Positions 25,371-33,335 of a DNA stretch of 45,545 nt are shown here, piece after piece. Below the pieces are notes generated by a model. The model was not told the origin of the DNA, did not search any database, and was given only the letters and a program-made list of their open reading frames with translations. Every line of letters starts with the position of its first letter. The stretch's first letter is position 1. Origin of the DNA: Planctomycetaceae bacterium (GTDB taxonomy: Bacteria > Planctomycetota > Planctomycetia > Pirellulales > Pirellulaceae); the NCBI GenBank assembly GCA_021298315.1, contig JAJTFC010000050.1:1-45545 (forward strand), given 5' to 3'. Both the position numbers and the translations under genes were made by a program.

Positions 25371-27252
25371 GCAAGCCTTTCCAGCGTACGAAGGCTTCGA
25401 TGGCGAGGTACTCAGGCAGGCCGAGATTGTTGTAGCTATCGGCGGTGCCTCGATTGCGGTCTTCGGCCCGCTGCCAAAATTCGCGAGGATCGCTCCCAGG
25501 GAAGAGAGCTTTGTCCTTTTGACTTTCGTGCATAAAAATCGCATTGCGTTTGAGAGCAAGGTCGCTGGGGCTAAGTGGCACAGCGATTTCGATCTCATGG
25601 AGCGGGTACTCTTGCCAAGCCCCACGATACATGAGGACCTCGGGGATCGGTTCGCCCCGCGATTTCCAATCCAAAAGGACTGCAAAGATAGCTTCAGCGC
25701 ATACGCGGTGCGTGCCGTGTGGGTCGGCTAGATCCCCTGCAACATAGATCTGCTCGGGCCGTAGTCGCCTGAGCAGCTCGTCGATGATCGCGATGTCTTC
25801 GGGCCCGACAGGTTTCTTGGCGATTGTCCCGGTGCGATAAAAGGGGAGATCTAAAAAGTGGAGGTTCGATTCCGGACAGCCGATCGACAAAGCCCCAGCG
25901 CGGGCTTCGTTCTTGCGGATTAGACCCTTAATGCTGAGGATCGAATCGGAGTCGGGTTGGCCGGGCGATTTGTGATCCAAGTCGGCGCGAACCGCGAGGG
26001 CCATCTGGGATGATTTTTCACTATCGATTCCAAAAAGTTTGTTGTACTCGCTGACCAAGTCGGCGACCATTCGGGCATCGTGGTCAAAGACGGCGATGTT
26101 ACCCGAAGTCATGTAGGCGATGTGCACATGGTGCTGGTCTTGTATCAGACGAATCAGCGTACCACCCATGCTGATGACATCGTCGTCGGGATGGGGACTA
26201 AAACACAAAGTCGTTTTCGGCTTGAGCCCGGCTGGATGCGATTCGATGGTGCTGATCATCCAATCGAAAACTCGATGAGAGATTTTCTCGGCACTCCCCT
26301 GTTTCCAAAGCAGTTCGTGCAAATCGTTGTTGCGAAAGTCTTCGTCGGTAAGCTTGAGCAAGGGCTTGCTGGTTTTTTGACAAAGCCAAAGCGTAGCGCG
26401 TTTTGTAAGCTCATCGGTCCATTGGACATGGTGCAATAGCCAAGGTGTCGCAACACCTTTGAGGTTGGCTGCAGCGGGCGTGTCGATCAGCGCGCGAACA
26501 TCTCCGTGATCCTGAAGAAGCGAAGCGGGCAGTCGCTCGGTTGCCGGGCCTTCGAGCGTCTCGGCAACGACCTTGGCTTTGTGCTCGCCTAGTGCTAGCA
26601 GCAGTATGCGTCGGGCTGCAAGGATACTGCTTAGGCCCACCGTAAGGGCTTCGCTCGGTACGTTGTCCTCACCAAAGAAATCGCTCGCGACACCTCGGCG
26701 CGTCACCGAATCCAACGTGCATAGACGCGTCTTACTCCGCCGCGAGGAGAACGGTTCATTAAAGCCGATGTGGCCATTCATGCCGATCCCCAAGAGCACC
26801 AAATCGAAGCCCCCGGCAAGCTCGATCGATTCCTCGAAACGCAAACAATGCGCATCGATGTCTTCTTCGGCAATGTTACCGTCCAGATAGTGCACCTGTT
26901 GTTTAGGAATATTGACATATTGGATCAAGTGTTCGCGGAGCCAGGCTTGGTGCGACTGCGGACTATGGGCAGGCAGTCGATAGTATTCATCGAGCAGAAA
27001 CAATTCGACGCTGCTGAAGTCCAACGATTCCTCGCGGTGCAATCGGATCAGCTCTCGAAACGTCGTCAGTGGAGTTGAGCCGGCAGGTAGTCCGATGACG
27101 GTTCGTTGACCCAAGGCCGCCCGTTCGCGGATCAAGCCCGCTACGATGTGGGCCGCGTAATGGGATAGTTCCTGGATGGTATCAAAGCAGAATGCCGGTA
27201 GATTGGTGCCTGGCACCGGGTGAGCCTTGGAGTTTTTCGGAGCAGTCGCCAT
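25363..27252 (-). CDS. Glucosamine-6-phosphate deaminase-like (NagB) fused to PIG-L/LmbE deacetylase
   Basis: The protein of about 629 residues has two enzymes. Residues 1-270 are NagB-like: GLPAGSTPL (phosphate binding), LFLLDEYY (Asp88) and LLGIGMNGHIGFNEP with His161 and Glu166. The Asp that precedes this His in E. coli NagB (Asp141) is Asn159 here. Residues about 370-629 are a PIG-L/LmbE domain with the zinc motif SPHPDDDVISMGG and a later DPHGTHRVCAEA. NagB deaminates and isomerises glucosamine-6-P to fructose-6-P; PIG-L enzymes deacetylate N-acetylglucosaminyl groups. The fusion could deacetylate and then deaminate GlcNAc-type substrates. Similar long NagB fusions occur in Bacteroidetes and planctomycetes. 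ATG 27252 is preferred; the frame opens further but would overlap the divergent gene at 27307. Confidence 0.88.
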   Translation of the reverse strand: MATAPKNSKAHPVPGTNLPAFCFDTIQELSHYAAHIVAGLIRERAALGQRTVIGLPAGSTPLTTFRELIRLHREESLDFSSVELFLLDEYYRLPAHSPQSHQAWLREHLIQYVNIPKQQVHYLDGNIAEEDIDAHCLRFEESIELAGGFDLVLLGIGMNGHIGFNEPFSSRRSKTRLCTLDSVTRRGVASDFFGEDNVPSEALTVGLSSILAARRILLLALGEHKAKVVAETLEGPATERLPASLLQDHGDVRALIDTPAAANLKGVATPWLLHHVQWTDELTKRATLWLCQKTSKPLLKLTDEDFRNNDLHELLWKQGSAEKISHRVFDWMISTIESHPAGLKPKTTLCFSPHPDDDVISMGGTLIRLIQDQHHVHIAYMTSGNIAVFDHDARMVADLVSEYNKLFGIDSEKSSQMALAVRADLDHKSPGQPDSDSILSIKGLIRKNEARAGALSIGCPESNLHFLDLPFYRTGTIAKKPVGPEDIAIIDELLRRLRPEQIYVAGDLADPHGTHRVCAEAIFAVLLDWKSRGEPIPEVLMYRGAWQEYPLHEIEIAVPLSPSDLALKRNAIFMHESQKDKALFPGSDPREFWQRAEDRNRGTADSYNNLGLPEYLAIEAFVRWKGLPI

Positions 27253-27306
27253 GGGCTGGGGGTTTTTCAGTTTTGAGTTGAGGTTCGTAGCGAGAGGTTT
27301 TCGAAA

Positions 27307-27933
27307 ATGACAAGTGCAAGCGATCGGCTGGGCCACTTGGAACAAGCAATTTACTCGAAAGTTCTCGAAGTGATTAGGCTACTTCGGGAGTCCAACCAGA
27401 GGATCGTGCTAGCAGAAAGCTGCACGGGAGGACTGGTGTCGGCAGCCTTTACAAGTGTTCCGGGCGTTTCGGATGTCTTTTGCGGCTCGATGGTCGTTTA
27501 CCGCAACGACACAAAATCCAAGTGGTTGGGTCTCGATGAGCACATGCTAGCCGAACCAAAAATCGGACCTGTCAGCCCCCAGGCCAGCGAGGAACTGGCT
27601 CGAAAGGTTCTTTTGCTTACCCCAGAGGCCAACCTAGCCTTGAGCATCACCGGGCACTTGGGGCCGAATGCGCCAGCGGCCCTAAACCGCAAGGTGTTCT
27701 TTGCCGGAGTGCATCGAGAGCCAAAGTCCGAGCCACAGTCACCGAACAACCAAGGATTAGGGCTCTTAGGGAGGGAGCCAGGGAAACAACCGTTGATCCA
27801 TTCCCAGGAGTGCAACTTGGAGCGATCCAGGTTTTTCAATGCCAACCTTAGTGATAATCGACGCTTTCTACAGTCTTTAGCCCTTTGGGAGACTTTGTGT
27901 TTCGGGGAGGCAACTCTCAATTTGTACCCTTAG
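27307..27933 (+). CDS. CinA C-terminal / PncC-like nicotinamide-nucleotide amidohydrolase family protein
   Basis: The 208-residue cytoplasmic protein carries the CinA C-terminal signature AESCTGGLVSAAFTSVPGVS (catalytic Ser38 within ESCTGG), followed by GSMVVYRNDTKSKWLGL. PncC hydrolyses nicotinamide mononucleotide to nicotinate mononucleotide in NAD recycling. The usual later GIAGPGGGTP loop is replaced by SITGHLGPNAPAALNRKVFF, and an insertion of about 35 residues rich in Pro, Gln and Ser follows (about 140-175). The protein is therefore longer than the normal 160 or so and may differ in substrate. It starts at ATG 27307, divergent from the NagB-PIG-L gene with about 54 bases between starts. 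No N-terminal MoCF domain of full CinA is present. Confidence 0.85.
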   Translation: MTSASDRLGHLEQAIYSKVLEVIRLLRESNQRIVLAESCTGGLVSAAFTSVPGVSDVFCGSMVVYRNDTKSKWLGLDEHMLAEPKIGPVSPQASEELARKVLLLTPEANLALSITGHLGPNAPAALNRKVFFAGVHREPKSEPQSPNNQGLGLLGREPGKQPLIHSQECNLERSRFFNANLSDNRRFLQSLALWETLCFGEATLNLYP

Positions 27934-27966
27934 GTTTCGGAGCAGAAGGGCGAGTCGTGCGTGTGC

Positions 27967-27986
27967 CCAACACTCAAGCGTGTTGG
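27967..27986 (+). terminator. Small hairpin after the PncC-like gene
   Basis: Stem CCAACAC/GTGTTGG with loop TCAAGC lies 33 bases after the stop codon. There is no T-run; a weak terminator candidate. Confidence 0.35.
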
Positions 27987-28025
27987 ACAAGGGTTGATTG
28001 CAAGGATTTTTAGGGGGGCTTTGTA

Positions 28026-28661
28026 GTGAAGCTGTTTAGAGTTTTGGTAATCGCTACTGCGGCGTTGATTAGCAGTACAAGTGCACAAGCAGGCGTGGTG
28101 TTGCAATTGTCCAATATGGGTAGTTCAGGTAACTCTGATACTTCAACCGGCTCTTCACAAGCTCAAAGCGCAGTGAGAGTCGTAGCAGGATTCACTACTG
28201 GGAACAATGCACTGACGGTCAAACAGATTAATGCTGTTCTCTTCGGTATTGCTTTTCCATCAACGGTCAACATTACTCTTGGGATCTACAACGATGTTGG
28301 GGGTAATCCAAATCTTTTGACTCCCGTTGCTTCCGACTCCGTTACGGTGAATGATAGAAGTGTTGTGCCATTTTCGTTCAACACCACTTTAAACGCGAAT
28401 ACGTCGTATTTCATCGCTGTTTCTACAAATGCCACTTGGTTTCTTGAGGGTAGCTCCAATTCTCCGTCACCTCAAAATAGGTCTGATTGGACTTTCACCG
28501 GCTACAAACAAAATTCTGGAAGTGGTTGGAGTAGTTCCTCCCTTGCTGCGACTCTCGCTATTTTTAGCGAAGGTGCACCTTCTGTAGTTCCTGAGCCAGC
28601 CTTGACTTCCCTTCTTTGCCTTGGCGGTGTAACTCTCATCCGCCGCCGCATGAAGAAGTAA
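28026..28661 (+). CDS. PEP-CTERM protein with choice-of-anchor R-like domain
   Basis: The 211-residue exported protein uses a GTG start with a good Shine-Dalgarno (AGGGGGG seven to eight bases upstream). The signal peptide is VKLFRVLVIATAALISSTSA, cleaved near QAG. The mature part fits the choice-of-anchor R pattern: AQSAVRVVAGFTTG, LTVKQINAVLFGI, NITLGIYNDVGGNPNLLTPV, VVPFSFNTTLNANTSYFIAV. The C-terminus has VVPEP, a hydrophobic stretch, and RRRMKK, the exosortase sorting signal. Codon use is more AT-rich than in neighbours (many ACT, TCT, AAT), which may mean later acquisition. A proper intrinsic terminator follows. Probably surface-associated; function unknown. Confidence 0.88.
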   Translation: MKLFRVLVIATAALISSTSAQAGVVLQLSNMGSSGNSDTSTGSSQAQSAVRVVAGFTTGNNALTVKQINAVLFGIAFPSTVNITLGIYNDVGGNPNLLTPVASDSVTVNDRSVVPFSFNTTLNANTSYFIAVSTNATWFLEGSSNSPSPQNRSDWTFTGYKQNSGSGWSSSSLAATLAIFSEGAPSVVPEPALTSLLCLGGVTLIRRRMKK

Positions 28662-28693
28662 GCGATTTGCTTGCGGCAATCTGACAAGTATTG

Positions 28694-28726
28694 AAAAGCC
28701 CTGACAACGCGGTCAGGGCTTTTTTA
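28694..28726 (+). terminator. Intrinsic terminator of the PEP-CTERM gene
   Basis: A perfect hairpin AGCCCTGAC / GTCAGGGCT has loop AACGCG, with an A-run before it and TTTTTT after it, 33 bases downstream of the stop codon. This is the clearest rho-independent terminator in the window. Confidence 0.9.
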
Positions 28727-28740
28727 TTGGGGTGAATGAG

Positions 28741-28880
28741 ATCCGTAAGATCCGTAAGATCCGTCAGATCCGTCAGATCAGACAGATCAGACAGATCAGA
28801 CAGATCAGACAGATCAGACAGATCAGACAGATCAGACAGATCAGACAGATCAGACAGATCGGACGGATCAGACAGATCAG
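28741..28880 (+). repeat. Tandem array of a 9-bp unit (ATCAGACAG / ATCCGTAAG)
   Basis: About 15-16 consecutive 9-bp units run from 28741 to about 28880. The first two read ATCCGTAAG, the next two ATCCGTCAG, and most of the rest ATCAGACAG, with one ATCGGACGG near the right end. The gradient of variants shows slippage growth from one side. The array lies between the terminator of the PEP-CTERM gene and the stop codon of the histidine kinase, touching the latter. It can be translated as a (Ile-Arg-Gln)n frame, but this is not a gene. Confidence 0.9.
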
Positions 28881-28881
28881 T

Positions 28882-29838
28882 CTAAGACTCTTGTCTTGCG
28901 GGCAAGGTCACCAAGAACGTCGCTCCCGACTGATTGATTCGCTCCGAGACAGTGATCGACCCTTTGAGTCGCTCGACGATCGATCGCACCAAAAACAGCC
29001 CTAAACCCACCCCAGGTTTGCGCCGCTCAAGCTCATCTCCTGACCGATAAAACCTGGAAAAAACCTTACGACGCAAATGCCTAGGGATCCCCGGGCCATT
29101 GTCTGAAATGGCAATTAAAGCCGATTGATTCTGGAAAGTAATCCGAACCTCCACCTGCGGCTCGTTCGAGGAATACTTGATCGCATTGTCAAGCAAATTC
29201 CCCAAGAGCACATCGATGTCAATTCTGTGAGCCAGAACCTGGCAGTCCTCGATAAAGACTTGAAACACCTCACTACTGAGCGCATGTTGTTTTGCCAGGC
29301 GACCAACGCACTCGTTGGTAATAGGTCTGAGCGAAACCCATTCTTTGGACGATGGGTCTTGCTGATCCCTCTGAAGCCTTGCTACATCGAGCAATTGGTT
29401 AATCAGCCTATCCAATCGATCGACATCCTCCATCATCGTCCCATAGAACTGCTGCCTTTGTGGGCCTTCGACATCGCGTCGATTAAGCGTTTGCAAATAG
29501 AGTTTTAGGGAAGCGATGGGTGTTTTGAGTTCATGCGTTACCGCATCGATAAAATTACTCTGGCGACGATTTAGATTCACGTTTTGTATGATCCAGATCA
29601 GGTAGAGAATCACCCCTGCTAGCAAAAAAGCGAAAAAGATCGCACCGACGCTCAGCAAGACCCAGTAGACCGCAGAGCGATTCTTTGTTCCGGCATCCCA
29701 AGCGCTCGAAATGTTGAGCAAGACCCAACCGACGGTCAGTCCCACCAACATGACGATCATTAGAATGGCGACGAGGATCGGCCACTTGAGGCTTTTTCGT
29801 TCGAACAAGGCGTTTTGCCCCCAAATTGGTTGGTTCAA
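28882..29838 (-). CDS. Two-transmembrane sensor histidine kinase
   Basis: The 318-residue inner-membrane kinase has TM segments at about 20-42 and 57-83 flanking a very short outer loop of about 14 residues, so no real periplasmic sensor domain. The HisKA box is FIDAVTHELKTPIASL with phospho-acceptor His102. The ATPase part has the N-box (LLGNLLDNAIKYS), G1 (DNGPGIP), F-box (VFSRFYR) and G2 (GVGLGLFLV), all intact. No response regulator is adjacent; the nearest receiver-like proteins are degenerate. No in-frame ATG lies before TM1, so the start is TTG 29838 or another rare codon. It is divergent from the small anchored protein at 29937, and its stop codon abuts the 9-bp tandem array. Confidence 0.9.
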   Translation of the reverse strand: MNQPIWGQNALFERKSLKWPILVAILMIVMLVGLTVGWVLLNISSAWDAGTKNRSAVYWVLLSVGAIFFAFLLAGVILYLIWIIQNVNLNRRQSNFIDAVTHELKTPIASLKLYLQTLNRRDVEGPQRQQFYGTMMEDVDRLDRLINQLLDVARLQRDQQDPSSKEWVSLRPITNECVGRLAKQHALSSEVFQVFIEDCQVLAHRIDIDVLLGNLLDNAIKYSSNEPQVEVRITFQNQSALIAISDNGPGIPRHLRRKVFSRFYRSGDELERRKPGVGLGLFLVRSIVERLKGSITVSERINQSGATFLVTLPARQES

Positions 29839-29936
29839 AATCCGTGGGTTCTCTTGGAAAGATCCCTTTGGAGATTGACTGCGGATCTATTATATTACGA
29901 ACCTTCAGAAGGAAGTGACCAAGAAGGAATCTTACC

Positions 29937-30398
29937 GTGAGACATCAAGTCGAGCACATCCAGTTCCCCAAAAAAACTTGGCAGGCCGTCACCGAGCATG
30001 CCCTTCGGGAACTTTCGTTCCGAGAATCCGAGGAATCTGCCTCACGTATCGAGAACCTTCGTCCCTACCACTTCGAGGAAGAAACCGAAAGCAAGTACGG
30101 TCGACAGATCTGGTGCTTTGAATCGATGACTTGCCAAAGTCCCAGCGATCGTCGCATCGAGTGTGGTGTTTTAGAATTTTCGATCGAATACGGACTGCTT
30201 GAACTGATCGATTGCCACTGGTTTTCCAGTGGCTCGCAGCGAGATCAATGGATCGGTCAACGACTCGATCCACCCGCAGAAGTCGCATCCTCCTGCATGC
30301 TGACCAAGGTCTGGGTTTATCTTGCTATTTTGGGAGTCATGTTTCTTGCCATCGGTTGGACGATCTCGCTTCTTCGTTTTCTGAATGTCGCGATCTAA
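29937..30398 (+). CDS. Hypothetical protein with C-terminal membrane anchor
   Basis: The 153-residue protein starts at GTG 29937 with AAGGAA upstream. The first 120 residues are soluble and charged, with one Trp-rich stretch (KKTWQAV) and no recognised domain. The end (WVYLAILGVMFLAIGWTISL) is a single membrane helix followed by a short tail, so the protein is tail-anchored in the inner membrane. The UvrA-like gene begins within five bases of its stop (or overlaps it by 14), so they are probably co-transcribed, although no functional link is obvious. Confidence 0.7.
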   Translation: MRHQVEHIQFPKKTWQAVTEHALRELSFRESEESASRIENLRPYHFEEETESKYGRQIWCFESMTCQSPSDRRIECGVLEFSIEYGLLELIDCHWFSSGSQRDQWIGQRLDPPAEVASSCMLTKVWVYLAILGVMFLAIGWTISLLRFLNVAI

Positions 30399-30402
30399 CC
30401 CA

Positions 30403-33168
30403 ATGCCTTCAATCGAGCTTCGGGGGGCAATCGAGCTTCGGGGGGCAATCGAGCACAACCTCAAGCATCTGGATATCGACATCCCGCTTCACCAGTTGAC
30501 GGTCATCTGCGGAGTCAGCGGCAGTGGGAAAACCTCGCTCGCTTTGGATACCTTGTATGCCGAAGGCCAACGTCGGTACATCGAAAGCTTTTCGGCCTAT
30601 GCCCGGCAGTTTCTTGCTCGTCTGGACAAACCAAAATTTGATAGGCTCGATCACTTACCACCGACGCTTGCCATCACCCGTTCGGATCGATCTAGAAACA
30701 ATCGCAGCACGGTTGGTACGGCCAGTGATCTCTTAGAGCCGCTGCGCGTGGTCTTCTCGCTGATCTCCAAACCCACTTGCATCGCATGCGATTGCCCGAT
30801 CGAGTCCTACACGACCGATCGTGTGGCTCGTTTTATCGAGCGATTGCCGAGTTGCCGAGCCATGCTCGTATTCCCGATCGCATGGACTAGCAAGTCCCAG
30901 TTGTCCGAGTTGCTCTTTGAACTACAAGCCACGGGTTGGATTCGATTGATCGTCCAAGGGGTCACCGTCGAGCTCTCGGCGGATAAGAAAAAGCTCGCGA
31001 GTGTGTTTCCAAAATCAGGCCAAGCCTATGTGGTGATGGATCGATTTCGTATTTCATCATCGATCGATAGTGCATTGCGTCAATCGATCGAGCAAGCATT
31101 CGAGCGGAGTCCAGAGCAGATTGCAGTGCTCGTCGAATGCGATCCTCAAGAGGATTTGCAACCAGAGTGTTTTCTGGTCGACGGCAAAGCATTTCACGTT
31201 CATCGGTTTTCATCGGAGCTTCGTTGCTCGAAGTGTGGTTTGCAGGTTCCGATGGCAGAGCCGAGGCTTTTTAGTTTCAACAGTCCCATAGGAGCTTGTC
31301 CCGATTGCACTGGTTTTGGGGAAACATCGACGCTCGATATGGACAAGATCCTGCCGGATCGATCCATGAGTCTTCGCCAAGGAGCCATTGCGCCCTGGCG
31401 AACACCGGCCTACAGCCATGAACTCGATGAGCTAATCGAACTGGCTCCTGAATTCGATCTCCCTTTGGATCTCCCTGTAGAGAAGCTCAAAAAGAAGGAT
31501 TGGGAGCTCATTGAGCAAGGATCTAGTAAACATCGGTTTGGTGGATTGCAGGGTTTCTTTGCGTGGCTCGAACGCAAAAAGTACAAGATGCATGTTCGGG
31601 TCTTTTTGACCCGTTGGAAGTCGTATCGCAAATGCACAGCTTGCAAGGGTCAAAGACTCTCGAATGCTGCTTTGGCATATCGGCACAACGCATCTACATT
31701 TTACGAATGGACCGAGGAATCGATCGATCGGCTTGTCGACCGAATGCTTCTTATTGAGCGAGAACTTGTTGAATTTCCAAGCGACTCTCAGGAGGGAATC
31801 TCCCGAGGCATTGCCGAGGTTCTTTCCCGATTGCGATATCTCCAGGAAGTGGGGCTCGGATATGTCACCCTATCTCGCACCATGCATACCCTCAGTGGGG
31901 GCGAAGCACAGCGAGTCCATTTGACCAACCTGCTCGGATCGGATTTAGTGGACATGCTTTATGTGCTCGACGAACCAACGGTAGGTTTGCATCCGAGCGA
32001 CACTCAGAGGGTAGCCCAATCGGTAAGACGGTTGGTTGATCGCGGTAACACCGTGGTTCTGATCGAGCATGAACCTTATTTGCTACATCAAGCAGATCAG
32101 GTCATCGAGATTGGGCCGGGTGCCGGATCCCGTGGGGGAGAGGTTTGTTTCCAGGGTAGCCCCAAAGAGCTCAAGCGTTCGGGTTGTCTGACGGCCAAGT
32201 ATTTGAATGCAAAGGTTCTAACGCGAACGAAGCGTCCGCTTGAACACGGTTGGCTTACCCTCTTTGGAGCCACAGGGAGAAATCTCAAGAATATCGATTT
32301 GCGCATTCCATTGAAGTGCTTTGTGAGCGTGGTAGGGGTCAGCGGTTCTGGAAAAAGCTCCTTGGTGCTCGATACGCTTGTGCCTGCGGTGCTCAAGAGA
32401 ACCGGTGAAGATTCCGTTGGTGGTTTGGCATGTAAGGATCTTGAGGGTTCAGAAGCGATCAAACGGGTCATTGCGATCGATCAAACGCCCATCGCCAAAT
32501 CGATTCGATCTTGTCCTGCGACCTTTTTGAAAGTTTTGGACGAGATCCGAAGTCTCTTCGGCTCGACACCGATGGCCAAGGCCTCGGGGATCAGCGACAG
32601 TCATTTCAGTTTCAATTCAGGGCAAGGTCGCTGTGAGGTGTGTGAGGGTTTGGGGTTTACGCTTGTTGACATGCAGTTCATGGCAGATGTTCAGTTGCAG
32701 TGCACCGAGTGCCGTGGGCAAAGGTTCCGTCCGGAGGTCCTCGATGTGACTTATCGGGACCGCAACATTGCGCAGGTTTTGGAGATGAGCGCCGATCAAG
32801 CGGCGGAGTTTTTCCGAGGGGAAAAGAGACTCAATCAGAAGCTCAAGCCTTTGCGGGACATTGGGCTCGGGTATTTGCCCTTGGGCCAGAGTCTATCGAC
32901 CCTTTCGGCCGGCGAATCGATGCGATTGAAATTGGCATCGTACTTAGAAGACAAGAGTGGGTCGCTCATTGTGATGGACGAACCGACAACGGGATTGCAT
33001 TTCCAAGATGTCGAGCGGCTTGTCGAGTGCATTGGGTTGTTGATCGACAAAGGCAACAGTGTCATTGCGATCGAACATAACGAGATGTTCAACTCGGCTG
33101 CCGACTACACCATCGAACTTGGACCGGGAGCCGGTCCAGATGGTGGTCAGATCGTATCCCAGGGATAA
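30403..33168 (+). CDS. UvrA paralogue (excinuclease ABC subunit A-like ATPase)
   Basis: The protein of about 921 residues has two ABC-ATPase halves. The first has Walker A GVSGSGKT, the UvrA-specific LYAEGQRRYIESFSAYARQF, zinc-type CxxC pairs (LRCSKCG with CPDC; CTAC), signature LSGGEAQRVHLTNLL and Walker B VLDEPTVGLHP. The second has Walker A GVSGSGKS, CEVCEG with CTEC, and Walker B VMDEPTTGLH, but its signature is LSAGESMRLKLA, not LSGGEAQR. Canonical UvrA recognises DNA damage with UvrB. This divergent copy, without uvrB nearby, may be a UvrA2-like protein for tolerance or export-type roles (inference). ATG 30403 is chosen; ATG 30385 is also possible. The N-terminus contains an in-frame 18-bp duplication. 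Confidence 0.9.
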   Translation: MPSIELRGAIELRGAIEHNLKHLDIDIPLHQLTVICGVSGSGKTSLALDTLYAEGQRRYIESFSAYARQFLARLDKPKFDRLDHLPPTLAITRSDRSRNNRSTVGTASDLLEPLRVVFSLISKPTCIACDCPIESYTTDRVARFIERLPSCRAMLVFPIAWTSKSQLSELLFELQATGWIRLIVQGVTVELSADKKKLASVFPKSGQAYVVMDRFRISSSIDSALRQSIEQAFERSPEQIAVLVECDPQEDLQPECFLVDGKAFHVHRFSSELRCSKCGLQVPMAEPRLFSFNSPIGACPDCTGFGETSTLDMDKILPDRSMSLRQGAIAPWRTPAYSHELDELIELAPEFDLPLDLPVEKLKKKDWELIEQGSSKHRFGGLQGFFAWLERKKYKMHVRVFLTRWKSYRKCTACKGQRLSNAALAYRHNASTFYEWTEESIDRLVDRMLLIERELVEFPSDSQEGISRGIAEVLSRLRYLQEVGLGYVTLSRTMHTLSGGEAQRVHLTNLLGSDLVDMLYVLDEPTVGLHPSDTQRVAQSVRRLVDRGNTVVLIEHEPYLLHQADQVIEIGPGAGSRGGEVCFQGSPKELKRSGCLTAKYLNAKVLTRTKRPLEHGWLTLFGATGRNLKNIDLRIPLKCFVSVVGVSGSGKSSLVLDTLVPAVLKRTGEDSVGGLACKDLEGSEAIKRVIAIDQTPIAKSIRSCPATFLKVLDEIRSLFGSTPMAKASGISDSHFSFNSGQGRCEVCEGLGFTLVDMQFMADVQLQCTECRGQRFRPEVLDVTYRDRNIAQVLEMSADQAAEFFRGEKRLNQKLKPLRDIGLGYLPLGQSLSTLSAGESMRLKLASYLEDKSGSLIVMDEPTTGLHFQDVERLVECIGLLIDKGNSVIAIEHNEMFNSAADYTIELGPGAGPDGGQIVSQG
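30410..30454 (+). repeat. In-frame 18-bp tandem duplication at the uvrA-like start
   Basis: The unit CAATCGAGCTTCGGGGGG occurs at 30410-30427 and again, identically, at 30428-30445, and a third partial unit (CAATCGAGC) follows. It duplicates ELRGAI in the conserved N-terminal beta-strand (xIxxRGAxEHNLK in other UvrA proteins), adding six residues. Confidence 0.92.
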
Positions 33169-33335
33169 TTCGGTTTTCTCGTAATCAGCATCGCGGTGCT
33201 CGTGCTCGAAAACGCCTGGATCGATTCAAGGCGATCACTTTTTCAAGCAAGCTGGAACCCCGGTATTTGGACCGTATGTCAACGACATCCCAATACGTTC
33301 CTTCGAGTACGAGTACCGTTTCACTGAGTAGCCAA
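33168..33335 (-). repeat. Dispersed TACTCG/CGAGTA hairpin repeat, copy C (inverted)
   Basis: Read on the minus strand it gives CTACTCAGTGAAACGGTACT, CGTACTCGAAGGAACG, GGGATGTCGTTGACATACG, GTTCCAGCTTG, AGTGATCGCCTTGAATCGAT, CAGGCGTTTTCGAGCACGAG and GATTACGAGAAAACCGA, in the same order as copy B2 (3390-3560). The left array is shortened. It begins just after the uvrA-like stop and runs into the end of the small gene 33321-33629. Confidence 0.85.

Noticed and set aside
25248-25685. Long N-terminal extension of the porin-like gene
   Set aside because: It runs antisense through the end of the NagB-like gene, lacks conserved features, and a proper signal peptide starts at 25247.
28732-29004. ORF with (Ile-Arg-Gln)n repeats
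   Set aside because: It is the translated 9-bp tandem array running into the histidine kinase in antisense; the repetition comes from DNA slippage, and there is no start signal or family.
29875-29896. TTGACT...TATATT as a sigma-70 promoter before the small anchored gene
   Set aside because: The spacer is only about 10 bases, too short for a normal promoter.
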